Below, in pieces: positions 27,201-34,815 of a stretch of DNA of 64,000 bases. This DNA comes from Izhakiella capsodis. Its GTDB lineage: Bacteria > Pseudomonadota > Gammaproteobacteria > Enterobacterales > Enterobacteriaceae. Position 1 is the first letter of the stretch, and each line of letters opens with the position of its first letter. Location of the stretch: contig NZ_FOVC01000004.1 in assembly GCF_900115045.1 (NCBI RefSeq), positions 62,001-126,000 of the forward strand, in the 5' to 3' direction. The position numbers and the translations under genes were made by a program. Under the pieces are notes generated by a model that was not told the DNA's origin, ran no database searches, and saw nothing but the letters and a program-made list of their open reading frames with translations.

Positions 27201-28133
27201 CCGTAATGCCAGCTCAGGCAGGGTTTCGATCGCGTTAAGGCAGACACCAAGCGGCAGAACGTTCAGCACCGGCCCGCTGGCGGTTAACGCCACTGACCCC
27301 ATTCGCCGCATGAAAATAAAACCGGCGGCATAGTCAGTACGCCCGCAGAGACGACCTAGCCAAAGCGCCGTTAACGCCAGCGCCAGATCGGGCAGCGTAC
27401 AGGCTGGCGATTGTTCAGCCAGCCGTTGAAGCCCCCGACCAACGGTGATTTTCATCCGCCAGACAGCGCTGGTTGACGGCCGCCCCGATAGCGGCGCTGA
27501 GGATAACGACGCTGGTGCAGGCAGCGCCAGCCGCTGCTGCGCCCAGAAAAGCTTATCGCGCTGCCAGGCGTCACTCTGGTCGTAGCGCTGATATTCATCA
27601 ACCACCCCGGCAAACGGAACGAAAGGTGAATCCGGTGTCGCCTCATTGCGCTGCCATGCACGATAAATAGCGGCGATGTACCGACTGATAGCCGCAAAGC
27701 TAAAACCATCGACCAGAATATGGTGATAGCGCTGATACCAGAACCAGCGGTTATCATCCAGCCTCAGCAGCTGATGCTTCACTAACGGCCTGCCGCTTTC
27801 AAGGCGCAACTCCGCCGCTAAATCCGCCTCCATCAATGCTGTCGCGGCGGCCTCAGGATCGGCATCGGTACGCAAATCAACCCAATCGGGCAGGGCAAAA
27901 TCTGACGCCTCATCCACCCACTGCCAGACCTCGCCCTCTTCTTCGGTAAACCGCATACGCAGGGTATCGGCCTGCTCAAGCCCGACGGCAATCGCCCGGC
28001 GCAACAAGTTAGCGTCCAAATCGCCGGTTAACTCGACGTAGTGGGCCACGCACCAGGCATTTGGCAACGTGGAAAGCTTTTCTGCCATCCAGATACCGGG
28101 CTGTGCTGCCACCAGGGGTAAACGCTTGTTCAT
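24246..28133 (-). CDS. entF: Enterobactin synthetase component F (NRPS)
   Basis: A 1295-residue nonribosomal peptide synthetase. The condensation domain is about 1-430, with HHILVDGFS near residue 140. The serine-activating adenylation domain is about 450-960 (IIFTSGSTGRPKGV, NLYGPTEAAVDV). The carrier domain has its phosphopantetheine Ser in FFALGGHSLL near residue 1003, and the thioesterase domain has GYSLGGT near residue 1138. It links dihydroxybenzoate to serine and cyclises three units into enterobactin. Start: ATG 28133 with AAGGAG five bases before it; the GTG one codon upstream is too close to that site. It overlaps no gene but lies 12 bases after ybdZ. Confidence 0.97.
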   Translation of the reverse strand: MNKRLPLVAAQPGIWMAEKLSTLPNAWCVAHYVELTGDLDANLLRRAIAVGLEQADTLRMRFTEEEGEVWQWVDEASDFALPDWVDLRTDADPEAAATALMEADLAAELRLESGRPLVKHQLLRLDDNRWFWYQRYHHILVDGFSFAAISRYIAAIYRAWQRNEATPDSPFVPFAGVVDEYQRYDQSDAWQRDKLFWAQQRLALPAPASLSSAPLSGRPSTSAVWRMKITVGRGLQRLAEQSPACTLPDLALALTALWLGRLCGRTDYAAGFIFMRRMGSVALTASGPVLNVLPLGVCLNAIETLPELALRLAAQLKKMRRHQRYDAEQIMRDSGKVGGEQALFGPVFNIKMFENQLGLEGISAVTHTLASGPVNDLELALLPQASGELTIEVLANRQRYDQPTLRSHIARLEAMIAQFDNQPQLRCGEVGLLSAEEHQRLAIINDTARLLPETTLSALVAEQAEKTPDALALTDHHWQFSYREMRQQVVALATLLRQRGVKPGDVVAVALPRSVFLTLALHGVVEAGAAWLPLDTGYPDDRLQMMLEEAQPSLLITAPDQRFRFRHIAGPETLCYSEPLPVSNSLPLGLSRPQHTAYIIFTSGSTGRPKGVMVGQTAIINRLLWMQDSYPLTARDVVAQKTPSSFDVSVWEFWWPFIAGAQLVMAEPDAHRDPLAMQRFFQHYGVTTTHFVPSMLAAFVATLTPENSRCCQTLTRVFCSGEALPAVLCQQWQQLTGVALHNLYGPTEAAVDVSGYPAYGDGLAAVSGSSVPIGYPIWNTGLRILDAMMCPTPFGVAGDLYLTGVQLAQGYLGRPDLSASRFIADPFSPGERMYRTGDVARWLENGAVEYLGRSDDQLKIRGQRIEPGEIDQVMSGLPDVAQAVSHACVINQAAAGDGDGRQLVGYLVSDSGRPLALDELRQRLGDRLPPHMVPAVLLQLDALPLSANGKLDRKALPLPTLTTHRRGVAPQSDNERRVAQAFSELLGCEVNDIEADFFALGGHSLLAMRLAAQLSRIGGRQVTPGQVMVASTVARLSALLDSALSDEQARLLGYEALLPLREGTGPTLFCFHPASGFAWQFSVLARYLDARWSITGIQSPRPDGPMQRSATLDELCDYHLRTLLEQQPHGPYYLLGYSLGGTLAQGIAARLTARGEAVAFLGLLDTWPPESQNWTDKQAKGPDPAVLAEIDRERKLFLDAQQQGQTSAALFHAIEGNYSDAVRLLTSAHSVNFAGKATLFVADRTLPEGTDPARIWAPWVAQLEVYRQDCTHVNIISPQAFENIGPMLNQLLAQV

Positions 28134-28145
28134 CACCGCTCCTTA

Positions 28146-28346
28146 TCAGGCAAAACTCGTGGGTGATAAGGTCGTCCAGTGCCGGCTGAGCCAGGCATGG
28201 CAATCCTCAACCGATTGCGGCGGATGAACAACGTCCCAGCCCGCCGGTAAAATGCACTGATGCGGCCAGAGGCTGAACTGCTGATGGGCATTGCGCAAAA
28301 TATAGAATTGCCCCTGCGGCTCATCGAAAGGGTTACTGAATTGCAT
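28146..28346 (-). CDS. ybdZ: MbtH-like protein YbdZ
   Basis: A 66-residue MbtH-family protein with the conserved Trp and Pro pattern: NPFDEPQGQFYILRN, SLWPHQ, PAGWDVV and CHAWLSRHW. It binds and activates the EntF adenylation domain. It sits between fes and entF in the same orientation, as in E. coli, and is too small to be functional without EntF. Confidence 0.96.
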   Translation of the reverse strand: MQFSNPFDEPQGQFYILRNAHQQFSLWPHQCILPAGWDVVHPPQSVEDCHAWLSRHWTTLSPTSFA

Positions 28347-28374
28347 AATGATCTCCTGTCGTCATTTCTGTTGG

Positions 28375-29586
28375 TTACGCCGAAGGGAGCAAGGGTTGCC
28401 AAAGCTGCATCAGCCCGGCGGTCAGGCCGCCGCGCCAGCAGAGCGCGTCATGACCACCGTCAACTTCTCGCCAGAACACCGGCTGTTGCAGACGCTGCAA
28501 CTGCGCTAGCAGCAGCTGATTGGCCTGAAAAATGATCGGCTCACGCACGCCAGCCTCCAGCCAGATACGCAACCCCTGGGGCCTCAGTCTGCCGCTCTCA
28601 AGCTGCTGAATAAGCTGGCCGGACTGCTGCGCTGCGCGATGTGGCCACCAGTAAGATCCTGACTGACTGAGCACGCAACCAAAGCGCTGCGGCCAGTTCA
28701 GCCCGGCGTACATTGCCGCAAGGCCACCGAAGCTTTGACCCGCCACCAGCGTCCGTTCCGGGCGATCGCTGAACGGCGCTATTGTCGCCACCTGCGGCAG
28801 TAACTCCTGCTGCAATGCCAGCCAAAAAACGTCATTGCAGGGCAGCTCAACACCCCGCTGAATCGTATCGATCGCGTCAACAAGCAGATAAACGGCGGAG
28901 GGCAGCTGCCGCTCAACGGTCAGCGCCGCCAGTGCAGGCCATACTGGCATACTTTGCGCCCAGAACTGACCATCAAGCAGGATCGCCAGCGGCCTGTCCG
29001 GCGCAGACTTTTCGCCGGTGGTGTAGATCCAGACCCGCCGTGAGTTGTGGAGCCTCGCACTTCGCCATTCAATCTCTACGGGTGGCGTGAAAGACTCGCT
29101 CTGGTGCTCCCAACCCGGCTGGGGAGGGGCCTGCGGCAGGGTCAGGGCTGATACGGCGTGGCCGCGTCCCCCCTGCCAGCTATGGGCATTGAGCGGATCG
29201 GCGACGGCACGCGGTAGCAGATGCTGCCAGCCTGCACGCAGCGCCGCCCTATCCGGCTCGGCGTTAAAAGCCTGCGGCGGGAAATCATCCTCTCGCTCTG
29301 AGGGAATAAAGCAGTAGCTGCCACGCCAGCCCGGTGCCATACGGATCTGCCAGCGCCAGGCATCAGTACCGGCGATGCGCTCCAGGCTTTGCGGAATCGC
29401 ATTCAGATGGTGATCGGTCACCCCGGTGATATAGATCCACACGCGCCGGATGAGTGAATGCCCTTCGCTTCCCGCCGGATCACGCCACCAAAAAGTGACC
29501 AGGCAGTCGCCATTCTCCACCTGCCACTGCGGCGCTTTTAGCCTGCTCCACCAGAGATCACTTCCGATCGTTAACAGGTCATGCAC
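28375..29586 (-). CDS. fes: Enterobactin esterase Fes
   Basis: A 403-residue cytoplasmic esterase that hydrolyses ferric enterobactin to release iron. The N-terminal domain contains VTFWWRDPAGSE and VYITGVTDHH-like sequence. The C-terminal alpha/beta hydrolase domain has the nucleophile in VAGQSFGGLAA and the catalytic His in DGGHDALCWRGG. I choose GTG 29586 because GAGG lies six bases before it and the sequence then matches E. coli Fes; the frame opens 42 bases further up into the Fur region. It heads fes-ybdZ-entF, divergent from fepA. Confidence 0.93.
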   Translation of the reverse strand: MHDLLTIGSDLWWSRLKAPQWQVENGDCLVTFWWRDPAGSEGHSLIRRVWIYITGVTDHHLNAIPQSLERIAGTDAWRWQIRMAPGWRGSYCFIPSEREDDFPPQAFNAEPDRAALRAGWQHLLPRAVADPLNAHSWQGGRGHAVSALTLPQAPPQPGWEHQSESFTPPVEIEWRSARLHNSRRVWIYTTGEKSAPDRPLAILLDGQFWAQSMPVWPALAALTVERQLPSAVYLLVDAIDTIQRGVELPCNDVFWLALQQELLPQVATIAPFSDRPERTLVAGQSFGGLAAMYAGLNWPQRFGCVLSQSGSYWWPHRAAQQSGQLIQQLESGRLRPQGLRIWLEAGVREPIIFQANQLLLAQLQRLQQPVFWREVDGGHDALCWRGGLTAGLMQLWQPLLPSA

Positions 29587-29635
29587 TATAACCTCATGTT
29601 TAAAAAGTATTTTCCATCGAACCATCAAAAATCAA

Positions 29636-29660
29636 TTGATAATATTATTGATAAGTATTT
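29636..29660. promoter_or_regulatory. Fur box, fes-fepA divergent promoter
   Basis: TTGATAATATTATTGATAAG contains two GATAAT-like units with an inverted ATTATT element, between divergent fes and fepA, where the E. coli bidirectional Fur-regulated promoter lies. Confidence 0.8.
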
Positions 29661-29833
29661 TTATTTGCAATAGCGTATTACCGCGCTTTAGCATGCGCGT
29701 CAGAAACATCATCACCTCAGGGATTGCGTTTGCTCTGGTAACACATTTACGCAAATTTCTGGCGACATTGAGCCTCCTCCCTCCCCTTTCGGGACGGAAT
29801 TCAGGACAGGTGCGACAAAAAGCAGGAATGACA

Positions 29834-32083
29834 ATGAAAAAAATCAGCTCCCTGACCTTACTGGTCAATCTGGGAATTTACGGTGTAGCATTTGCCGGGG
29901 AAAGCGACAGCCACAGCAAAAACCATTCTGAAGCGATCATGGTGGTCACTGCCGAGCAGCAAAACCTTCAGGCGCCGGGCGTTTCCACCATTACTTCCGA
30001 TGAAATCCGCAAACGGCCACCGGCACGCGATATTGCAGAAATTATCCGAACCATGCCCGGCGTTAATCTGACCGGGAACTCCAATAGCGGCCAGCGCGGC
30101 AACAATCGTCAGATTGATATTCGCGGCATGGGGCCGGAAAACACCCTGATCCTGATTGATGGCAAACCCGTTACCAGCCGTAATGCCGTGCGTCTTGGCT
30201 GGCGCGGCGAGCGCGACACCCGTGGGGATACCGGCTGGGTACCGCCAGAGCTGATTGATCGTATTGAAGTCATACGTGGTCCGGCTGCCGCACGCTACGG
30301 TAACGGCGCAGCGGGTGGCGTAGTGAATATCATCACTAAAAAGGGCGGTGACGGATGGCATGGCTCCTGGAATACCTATTTTAATGCCCCGCAGCATAAG
30401 GATGAAGGCGCGACTAAGCGCACCAACTTCAGCCTCAGCGGCCCACTGGGCGACGATTTTAGCTTCCGCATGTACGGTAATCTTGCCAAAACGCAAGCTG
30501 ATGCCTGGGACATAAACCAGGGCCACCAGTCCAGGCGTACCGGTATCTACGCCGACACGCTGCCCGCTGGTCGCGAAGGTGTAGTGGATAAAAATATTGA
30601 CGGTGTGCTTCGCTGGGAATTTGCGCCCATGCAGTCGCTGGAATTTGAAGCCGGTTACAGCCGTCAGGGCAATCTGTATGCCGGGGATACGCAAAACACC
30701 AACAGTAATCAGCGGGTGAAAGATAACTACGGCAAAGAAACCAACCGCCTTTTTCGTCAGAACTACGCCCTGACCTGGAACGGCACCTGGGATAACGGCG
30801 TCACGACTGATAGCTGGGTACAATATCAACACACCCGCAACTCCCGCACACCTGAAGGCTTAGCGGGCGGCACCGAGGGAATTTTTGATCCGAACGCCAC
30901 CGCAAAATATACCGATATTGATCTCAACGACGTCATGCTGCACAGCGAGGTCAGTATTCCGTTTAGTCTGTTCGTTAATCAGAATCTCACGCTCGGCACC
31001 GAATGGAGCCAGCAGCGAATGAAGGATAACTCCTCCAATACCCAGACGTTTATGGGCGGTAATATCCCCGGCTTCAGCAGCACCGGCCGTAGTCCCTACT
31101 CCAGCGCAGAAATCTTCTCGCTGTTCGCTGAAGACAATATGGAGCTGACCGACACCACCACCCTGACACCTACGCTGCGCTTTGACCATCATAGTATCGT
31201 TGGCAACAACTGGAGTCCGGCGCTCAACGTGTCGCAAATGCTGGGCGACGACTTCACGCTGAAGATGGGTATCGCCCGCGCCTACAAAGCGCCGAGCCTG
31301 TTTGAGACCAACCCTAACTATATTCTCTATAGCAAAGGACAGGGCTGCTACGCCAGCGGCAACGGCGTTGGCTGCTACATGATGGGCAACGCTGACCTGG
31401 AAGCTGAAACCAGCGTGAACAAAGAGATCGGCCTTGAATATAAGCATGAAGGCTGGTTGGCAGGCGTCACCTGGTTCCGCAATGATTACCGTAATAAGAT
31501 TGAAGCCGGTTATGCACCGGTTGGTCAGACGTCAATAGCCAGTCGTGGCAGCACGACCTATACCGATATCTATCAGTGGGAAAACGTACCCAAAGCGTTG
31601 GTGGAAGGGTTGGAGGGAACGTTAAACATTCCGGTCAGCGATAGCGTCACCTGGAGCAATAACATGACCTGGATGTTGCAGAGTAAGAATAAGAAAACCG
31701 GTGAACGCCTGTCGATTATTCCAAAGTATACCCTCAACTCAACGCTGAGCTGGCAAGTGCGGCAGGACCTCTCATTGCAATCCACCCTGACCTGGTATGG
31801 CAAGCAACAGCCAAAGAAATTTAACTATAAGGGTCAGCCTGCCAGCGGTTCTGAAACCGATGAGCTTAGCCCTTACAGCATCGTTGGGCTAAGTGCCACC
31901 TGGGATGCCAGCAAAAACGTCAGTCTGACTGCGGGTGTGGATAACCTGTTCGATAAACGTCACTGGCGTGCAGGCAACGCGCAAACCACCGGCGGCGACA
32001 AGGGTTATATGGATGGTGCCGGCGCGGCGACCTATAATGAATCCGGTCGGACCTGGTATATGAGTCTGAATACTCGCTTCTGA
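29834..32083 (+). CDS. fepA: Ferric enterobactin outer membrane receptor FepA
   Basis: A 749-residue TonB-dependent receptor. It has a signal peptide ending GVAFA, TonB box region (AIMVVTA), plug domain with PGVNLTGNSNSGQRGNNRQ and IEVIRGPAAARYGNGAAGG, and a 22-strand barrel ending in a C-terminal Phe (LNTRF). It is highly similar to E. coli FepA over its whole length. ATG 29834 has AGGA six bases before it; the 128 codons of open frame upstream cover the Fur-box region and are not coding. It is followed by entD. Confidence 0.96.
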   Translation: MKKISSLTLLVNLGIYGVAFAGESDSHSKNHSEAIMVVTAEQQNLQAPGVSTITSDEIRKRPPARDIAEIIRTMPGVNLTGNSNSGQRGNNRQIDIRGMGPENTLILIDGKPVTSRNAVRLGWRGERDTRGDTGWVPPELIDRIEVIRGPAAARYGNGAAGGVVNIITKKGGDGWHGSWNTYFNAPQHKDEGATKRTNFSLSGPLGDDFSFRMYGNLAKTQADAWDINQGHQSRRTGIYADTLPAGREGVVDKNIDGVLRWEFAPMQSLEFEAGYSRQGNLYAGDTQNTNSNQRVKDNYGKETNRLFRQNYALTWNGTWDNGVTTDSWVQYQHTRNSRTPEGLAGGTEGIFDPNATAKYTDIDLNDVMLHSEVSIPFSLFVNQNLTLGTEWSQQRMKDNSSNTQTFMGGNIPGFSSTGRSPYSSAEIFSLFAEDNMELTDTTTLTPTLRFDHHSIVGNNWSPALNVSQMLGDDFTLKMGIARAYKAPSLFETNPNYILYSKGQGCYASGNGVGCYMMGNADLEAETSVNKEIGLEYKHEGWLAGVTWFRNDYRNKIEAGYAPVGQTSIASRGSTTYTDIYQWENVPKALVEGLEGTLNIPVSDSVTWSNNMTWMLQSKNKKTGERLSIIPKYTLNSTLSWQVRQDLSLQSTLTWYGKQQPKKFNYKGQPASGSETDELSPYSIVGLSATWDASKNVSLTAGVDNLFDKRHWRAGNAQTTGGDKGYMDGAGAATYNESGRTWYMSLNTRF

Positions 32084-32089
32084 CCGGGA

Positions 32090-32115
32090 GCGGCCTGCCG
32101 ATCGGGTCAGGCCGC
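32090..32115 (+). terminator. Hairpin between fepA and entD
   Basis: GCGGCCTG and CAGGCCGC form a perfect eight-pair stem with a 10-base loop, seven bases after the fepA stop. There is no U-tract. It may partly attenuate entD or protect the fepA mRNA 3' end. Confidence 0.5.
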
Positions 32116-32147
32116 GGTGACGTCATCTCCGACAAGCAAAGGTCAAT

Positions 32148-32831
32148 ATGGATGTGCAACACACCGTCTTATCGCTGGCTGGCTATCCTATCCATCGTAT
32201 CGATTTTGATCCGTTGACCTTCAGCGAGGCAGACCTGCTCTGGCTGCCGCATCATCATCAGTTGCAAAACGCCGTCAGAAAGCGCAAGGCGGAGCATCTC
32301 GCCGGACGCCTCGCCGCCGCCCATGCGCTGCGCGACCGGGGCAGCAGCCAGATACCCGCGATCGGCAGTCAGCGTCAGCCGCTCTGGCCCTCCGGGCTTT
32401 TTGGCAGTATCAGCCACTGCAACACCACCGCGCTGGCGCTGATTGCGCCGCATCCCGTCGGCGTGGATATTGAAAGCATCATGACGCCGGGCTTATGCGA
32501 CGAGATTGTCGATACCCTCCTCAACAAAGATGAACAGCGTATCCTGCTCGCGTCATCGCTTCCTTTGCCAATGGCGTTAACCCTCGCCTTCAGCGCCAAA
32601 GAGAGCCTGTATAAAGCGTGCGGATCGCAGGCACCGCCGCACTCCGATTTTACCGCTGCTCGCGTCATTTCCCTTAGCGCAAACAGCATAGCACTGGCGC
32701 TTTATCCGACGGAGAATCCGCACTATGCGGGGCGTCGCTATCAAATTCACTGGCAACGTTACAGTGGCCATATCGTCACATTATGCACCACGCCCTGCTC
32801 CCCGACGCCTGAGATATCTTCTAACGCCTGA
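32148..32831 (+). CDS. entD: Phosphopantetheinyl transferase EntD
   Basis: A 227-residue Sfp-type 4'-phosphopantetheinyl transferase. It shows the motifs HCNTTALALI, GVDIES (about residues 104-109) and FSAKESLYK (about 147-155), which bind magnesium and CoA. It activates the carrier domains of EntB and EntF. It follows fepA on the same strand as in E. coli and converges with the large minus-strand cluster. Confidence 0.95.
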   Translation: MDVQHTVLSLAGYPIHRIDFDPLTFSEADLLWLPHHHQLQNAVRKRKAEHLAGRLAAAHALRDRGSSQIPAIGSQRQPLWPSGLFGSISHCNTTALALIAPHPVGVDIESIMTPGLCDEIVDTLLNKDEQRILLASSLPLPMALTLAFSAKESLYKACGSQAPPHSDFTAARVISLSANSIALALYPTENPHYAGRRYQIHWQRYSGHIVTLCTTPCSPTPEISSNA

Positions 32832-32869
32832 CGAATCGTTTTTGTAACCAAAGTGGGAAAATCGATCGT

Positions 32870-33865
32870 TTAACGCTCCCCAGATTGCAGCTCTCCCCAG
32901 CGCAGATACATATCGCATGACATCATGAAATCGTTATGCCATTTCCACCAGGCATGAAGCATATAGCAGGCCAGGCAGGGCAGATAACAGAGCAGGAAAT
33001 AGACCTCAAACCACAGCGACCATCCGGAGATCGTCACGATCAGGGCGATCAGCGCCGACCAGATAAACTCAATGCTGACAAGCAGAACCAGCCTCAGCCA
33101 GCGTGGTTTTTCATACAGCTCCTGGCACGGGATCGTGGTTGAAAAAGTCAGGTCGATTTCGTTCATGAACAGGTGACCCAAGAAAATGTAGCGCCTGGTA
33201 AAGCGTAAGAAGATCAAATTGATCGCCAGAACAATCGCGCAAAGCACCAGCATGGTGATAATAGATTCAAGGGTAAAGTAACGCCCGTAGAGATCAAACT
33301 GCGGGCTGTGGCGCAGAGGGGCGATGGTTATCAGATTCATCAACACACTCATGGTCGCGGTAATGACTAAATAGTGCGAAAGTCGCTTATATTTTAAGGT
33401 GTTTCTTTCTGATGCGGTCACCTGCCTGATATAAACGGGTCGCAACAGCGCGAATATCGCCCAGATAAACAACGGGGAAATCACCGCCAGCAACACCAGC
33501 GTCAGACCTGCCGGGATAAATAGAAGGAGCGCCCAAGTGAAAGCACAAAAGATCAGATAGCCAAAAACAAGCACTCCAAATGGCGCCAAAAACAGGCTTT
33601 TATTGCCAGCCGATTTTTTTTTCAGGAAATGCGTTAAATCGACGTTTTTGACTACACATTTATAGGCCCAATAGGCTTTAAGATCGGCAATGAAGGCGTA
33701 CAGCACCAGCGCTAAAATAGCACTCACCAACCAGGCATCATCCCTCGAGAATGAAAAAAACGTATTTTTCCAGTAAAAGCCCAGCAGAATAAGCGTCACG
33801 ATGTAGATATAAAGAAGATTCCTTTTATTCTGGAAGCGAATAAAGGTTAAATAATCCGGGATCAT
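32870..33865 (-). CDS. Polytopic membrane protein of unknown function
   Basis: A 331-residue integral membrane protein with about seven or eight hydrophobic segments (for example residues 18-32, 44-62, 95-113, 120-140, 165-183, 200-222, 260-283 and 285-303) and basic loops. I do not recognise a family and see no catalytic motif. It is the last gene of the 17-gene minus-strand run, starting 10 bases after the stop of the acyltransferase-like gene, with GGAGACACT as ribosome-binding site. By context it could be a lipid or acyl-product flippase, an acyltransferase, or part of the export machine; these are guesses. Confidence 0.75.
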   Translation of the reverse strand: MIPDYLTFIRFQNKRNLLYIYIVTLILLGFYWKNTFFSFSRDDAWLVSAILALVLYAFIADLKAYWAYKCVVKNVDLTHFLKKKSAGNKSLFLAPFGVLVFGYLIFCAFTWALLLFIPAGLTLVLLAVISPLFIWAIFALLRPVYIRQVTASERNTLKYKRLSHYLVITATMSVLMNLITIAPLRHSPQFDLYGRYFTLESIITMLVLCAIVLAINLIFLRFTRRYIFLGHLFMNEIDLTFSTTIPCQELYEKPRWLRLVLLVSIEFIWSALIALIVTISGWSLWFEVYFLLCYLPCLACYMLHAWWKWHNDFMMSCDMYLRWGELQSGER

Positions 33866-33875
33866 AGTGTCTCCA

Positions 33876-34805
33876 TTACATCGCTAATAGTTTTCTGCAG
33901 TGCAGAACCGGCGCGGATGACCCAGGAAAGTCAGCCAGCATTTGTCCAAGATAGGATTTATTGCTCATCTCAATGAATTGCGGGGCACTGGCATGATGCA
34001 AGAAATACGACAGGGTATCGGTCCATTTCACCGTTTGCGTTAAATGCAGTGCCAGGTTTTCGACTAGCTGCGTTGGGGCAGACTCAGCGCGCGCCGTGAC
34101 ATTCATTAACACCTCGTGCTCTGGTGCAGCAATCGGCTGTCCGGCAAGAAAATCTCTCATGGGCTGAATCCCTTCCCCCATTAATCGCGTGTGCCAGGCA
34201 CCGCTGACGCCTAATTTAGTCAGGTTATAGCCAGCCTCTGACATCCTGCCGCTGAAATCATTAAGTAGCGAGGTCGGGCCACCAACAACCTGCTGGTTGG
34301 GCGTGTTATCGCAACTGATATCCAGCGGCATACCTGAACGAAGCAGCATGTCGCTGAGCGTCGCATGAGCCGCGCCCTTTACGGCCAGCATCGCGCCTTT
34401 GTTGTTTATGCTTAGCGCATTCATGGTGTTGGCGCGAAAATGCACGGTGGAAAATAACGTTTCCAGAGAGAAAACGCCGGCGGCGAACAGCGCGCTGTAC
34501 TCTCCGACGCTGTGACCACAGGAGCCGATAATCGCGGTGTCCCTGAAACGCTCGCGCCAAAGGCTGAACAGCGTGACGTTTATTGCCGTCACGGCCATTT
34601 GCTGTATCGGGGTCTGAATTAGCTTGTTCATCGGTCCCCTCAGACAAAGCCAGCGCAGATCCTTACCGGAAATATCGCTGGCACAATCCCAGATCTGTTT
34701 CGTTGTGGCATTCACATCCCAGAGATCGCTTCCCATTCCGATAACCGGATTGCCCTGGCCTGAGAAAAGCAGTACCACCGGCGTTGAGGCATTTGTAAGC
34801 GTCAT
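33876..34805 (-). CDS. FabD-like malonyl-CoA:ACP acyltransferase
   Basis: A 309-residue acyltransferase of the FabD / polyketide AT family. It has LLFSGQGNPVIGMG (oxyanion region), nucleophile Ser99 in GHSVGEYSAL, Arg124 in HFRANTMNA (the residue that binds the malonyl carboxylate), and the catalytic His205 in GAWHTRLM. It should transfer malonyl groups to the cluster ACP. It lies 10 bases after the outer membrane barrel gene, with AAGGAAATAACC before its ATG. As a second malonyltransferase besides the housekeeping FabD, it points to a dedicated acyl or polyketide product. Confidence 0.88.
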   Translation of the reverse strand: MTLTNASTPVVLLFSGQGNPVIGMGSDLWDVNATTKQIWDCASDISGKDLRWLCLRGPMNKLIQTPIQQMAVTAINVTLFSLWRERFRDTAIIGSCGHSVGEYSALFAAGVFSLETLFSTVHFRANTMNALSINNKGAMLAVKGAAHATLSDMLLRSGMPLDISCDNTPNQQVVGGPTSLLNDFSGRMSEAGYNLTKLGVSGAWHTRLMGEGIQPMRDFLAGQPIAAPEHEVLMNVTARAESAPTQLVENLALHLTQTVKWTDTLSYFLHHASAPQFIEMSNKSYLGQMLADFPGSSAPVLHCRKLLAM

Positions 34806-34815
34806 GGTTATTTCC

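Noticed and set aside
24246..28133. Possible unrelated NRPS in a new cluster
   Set aside because: Domain order C-A-PCP-TE, close similarity to E. coli EntF throughout, and the surrounding ent/fep genes make it EntF.
29450..29833. Long N-terminal extension of FepA
   Set aside because: The open frame upstream runs through the Fur-regulated promoter; the signal peptide begins at 29834 with its own ribosome-binding site.
32148..32831. EntD as part of the 17-gene acyl cluster
   Set aside because: It is on the opposite strand, follows fepA as in E. coli, and the acyl cluster has its own AcpS-type enzyme.
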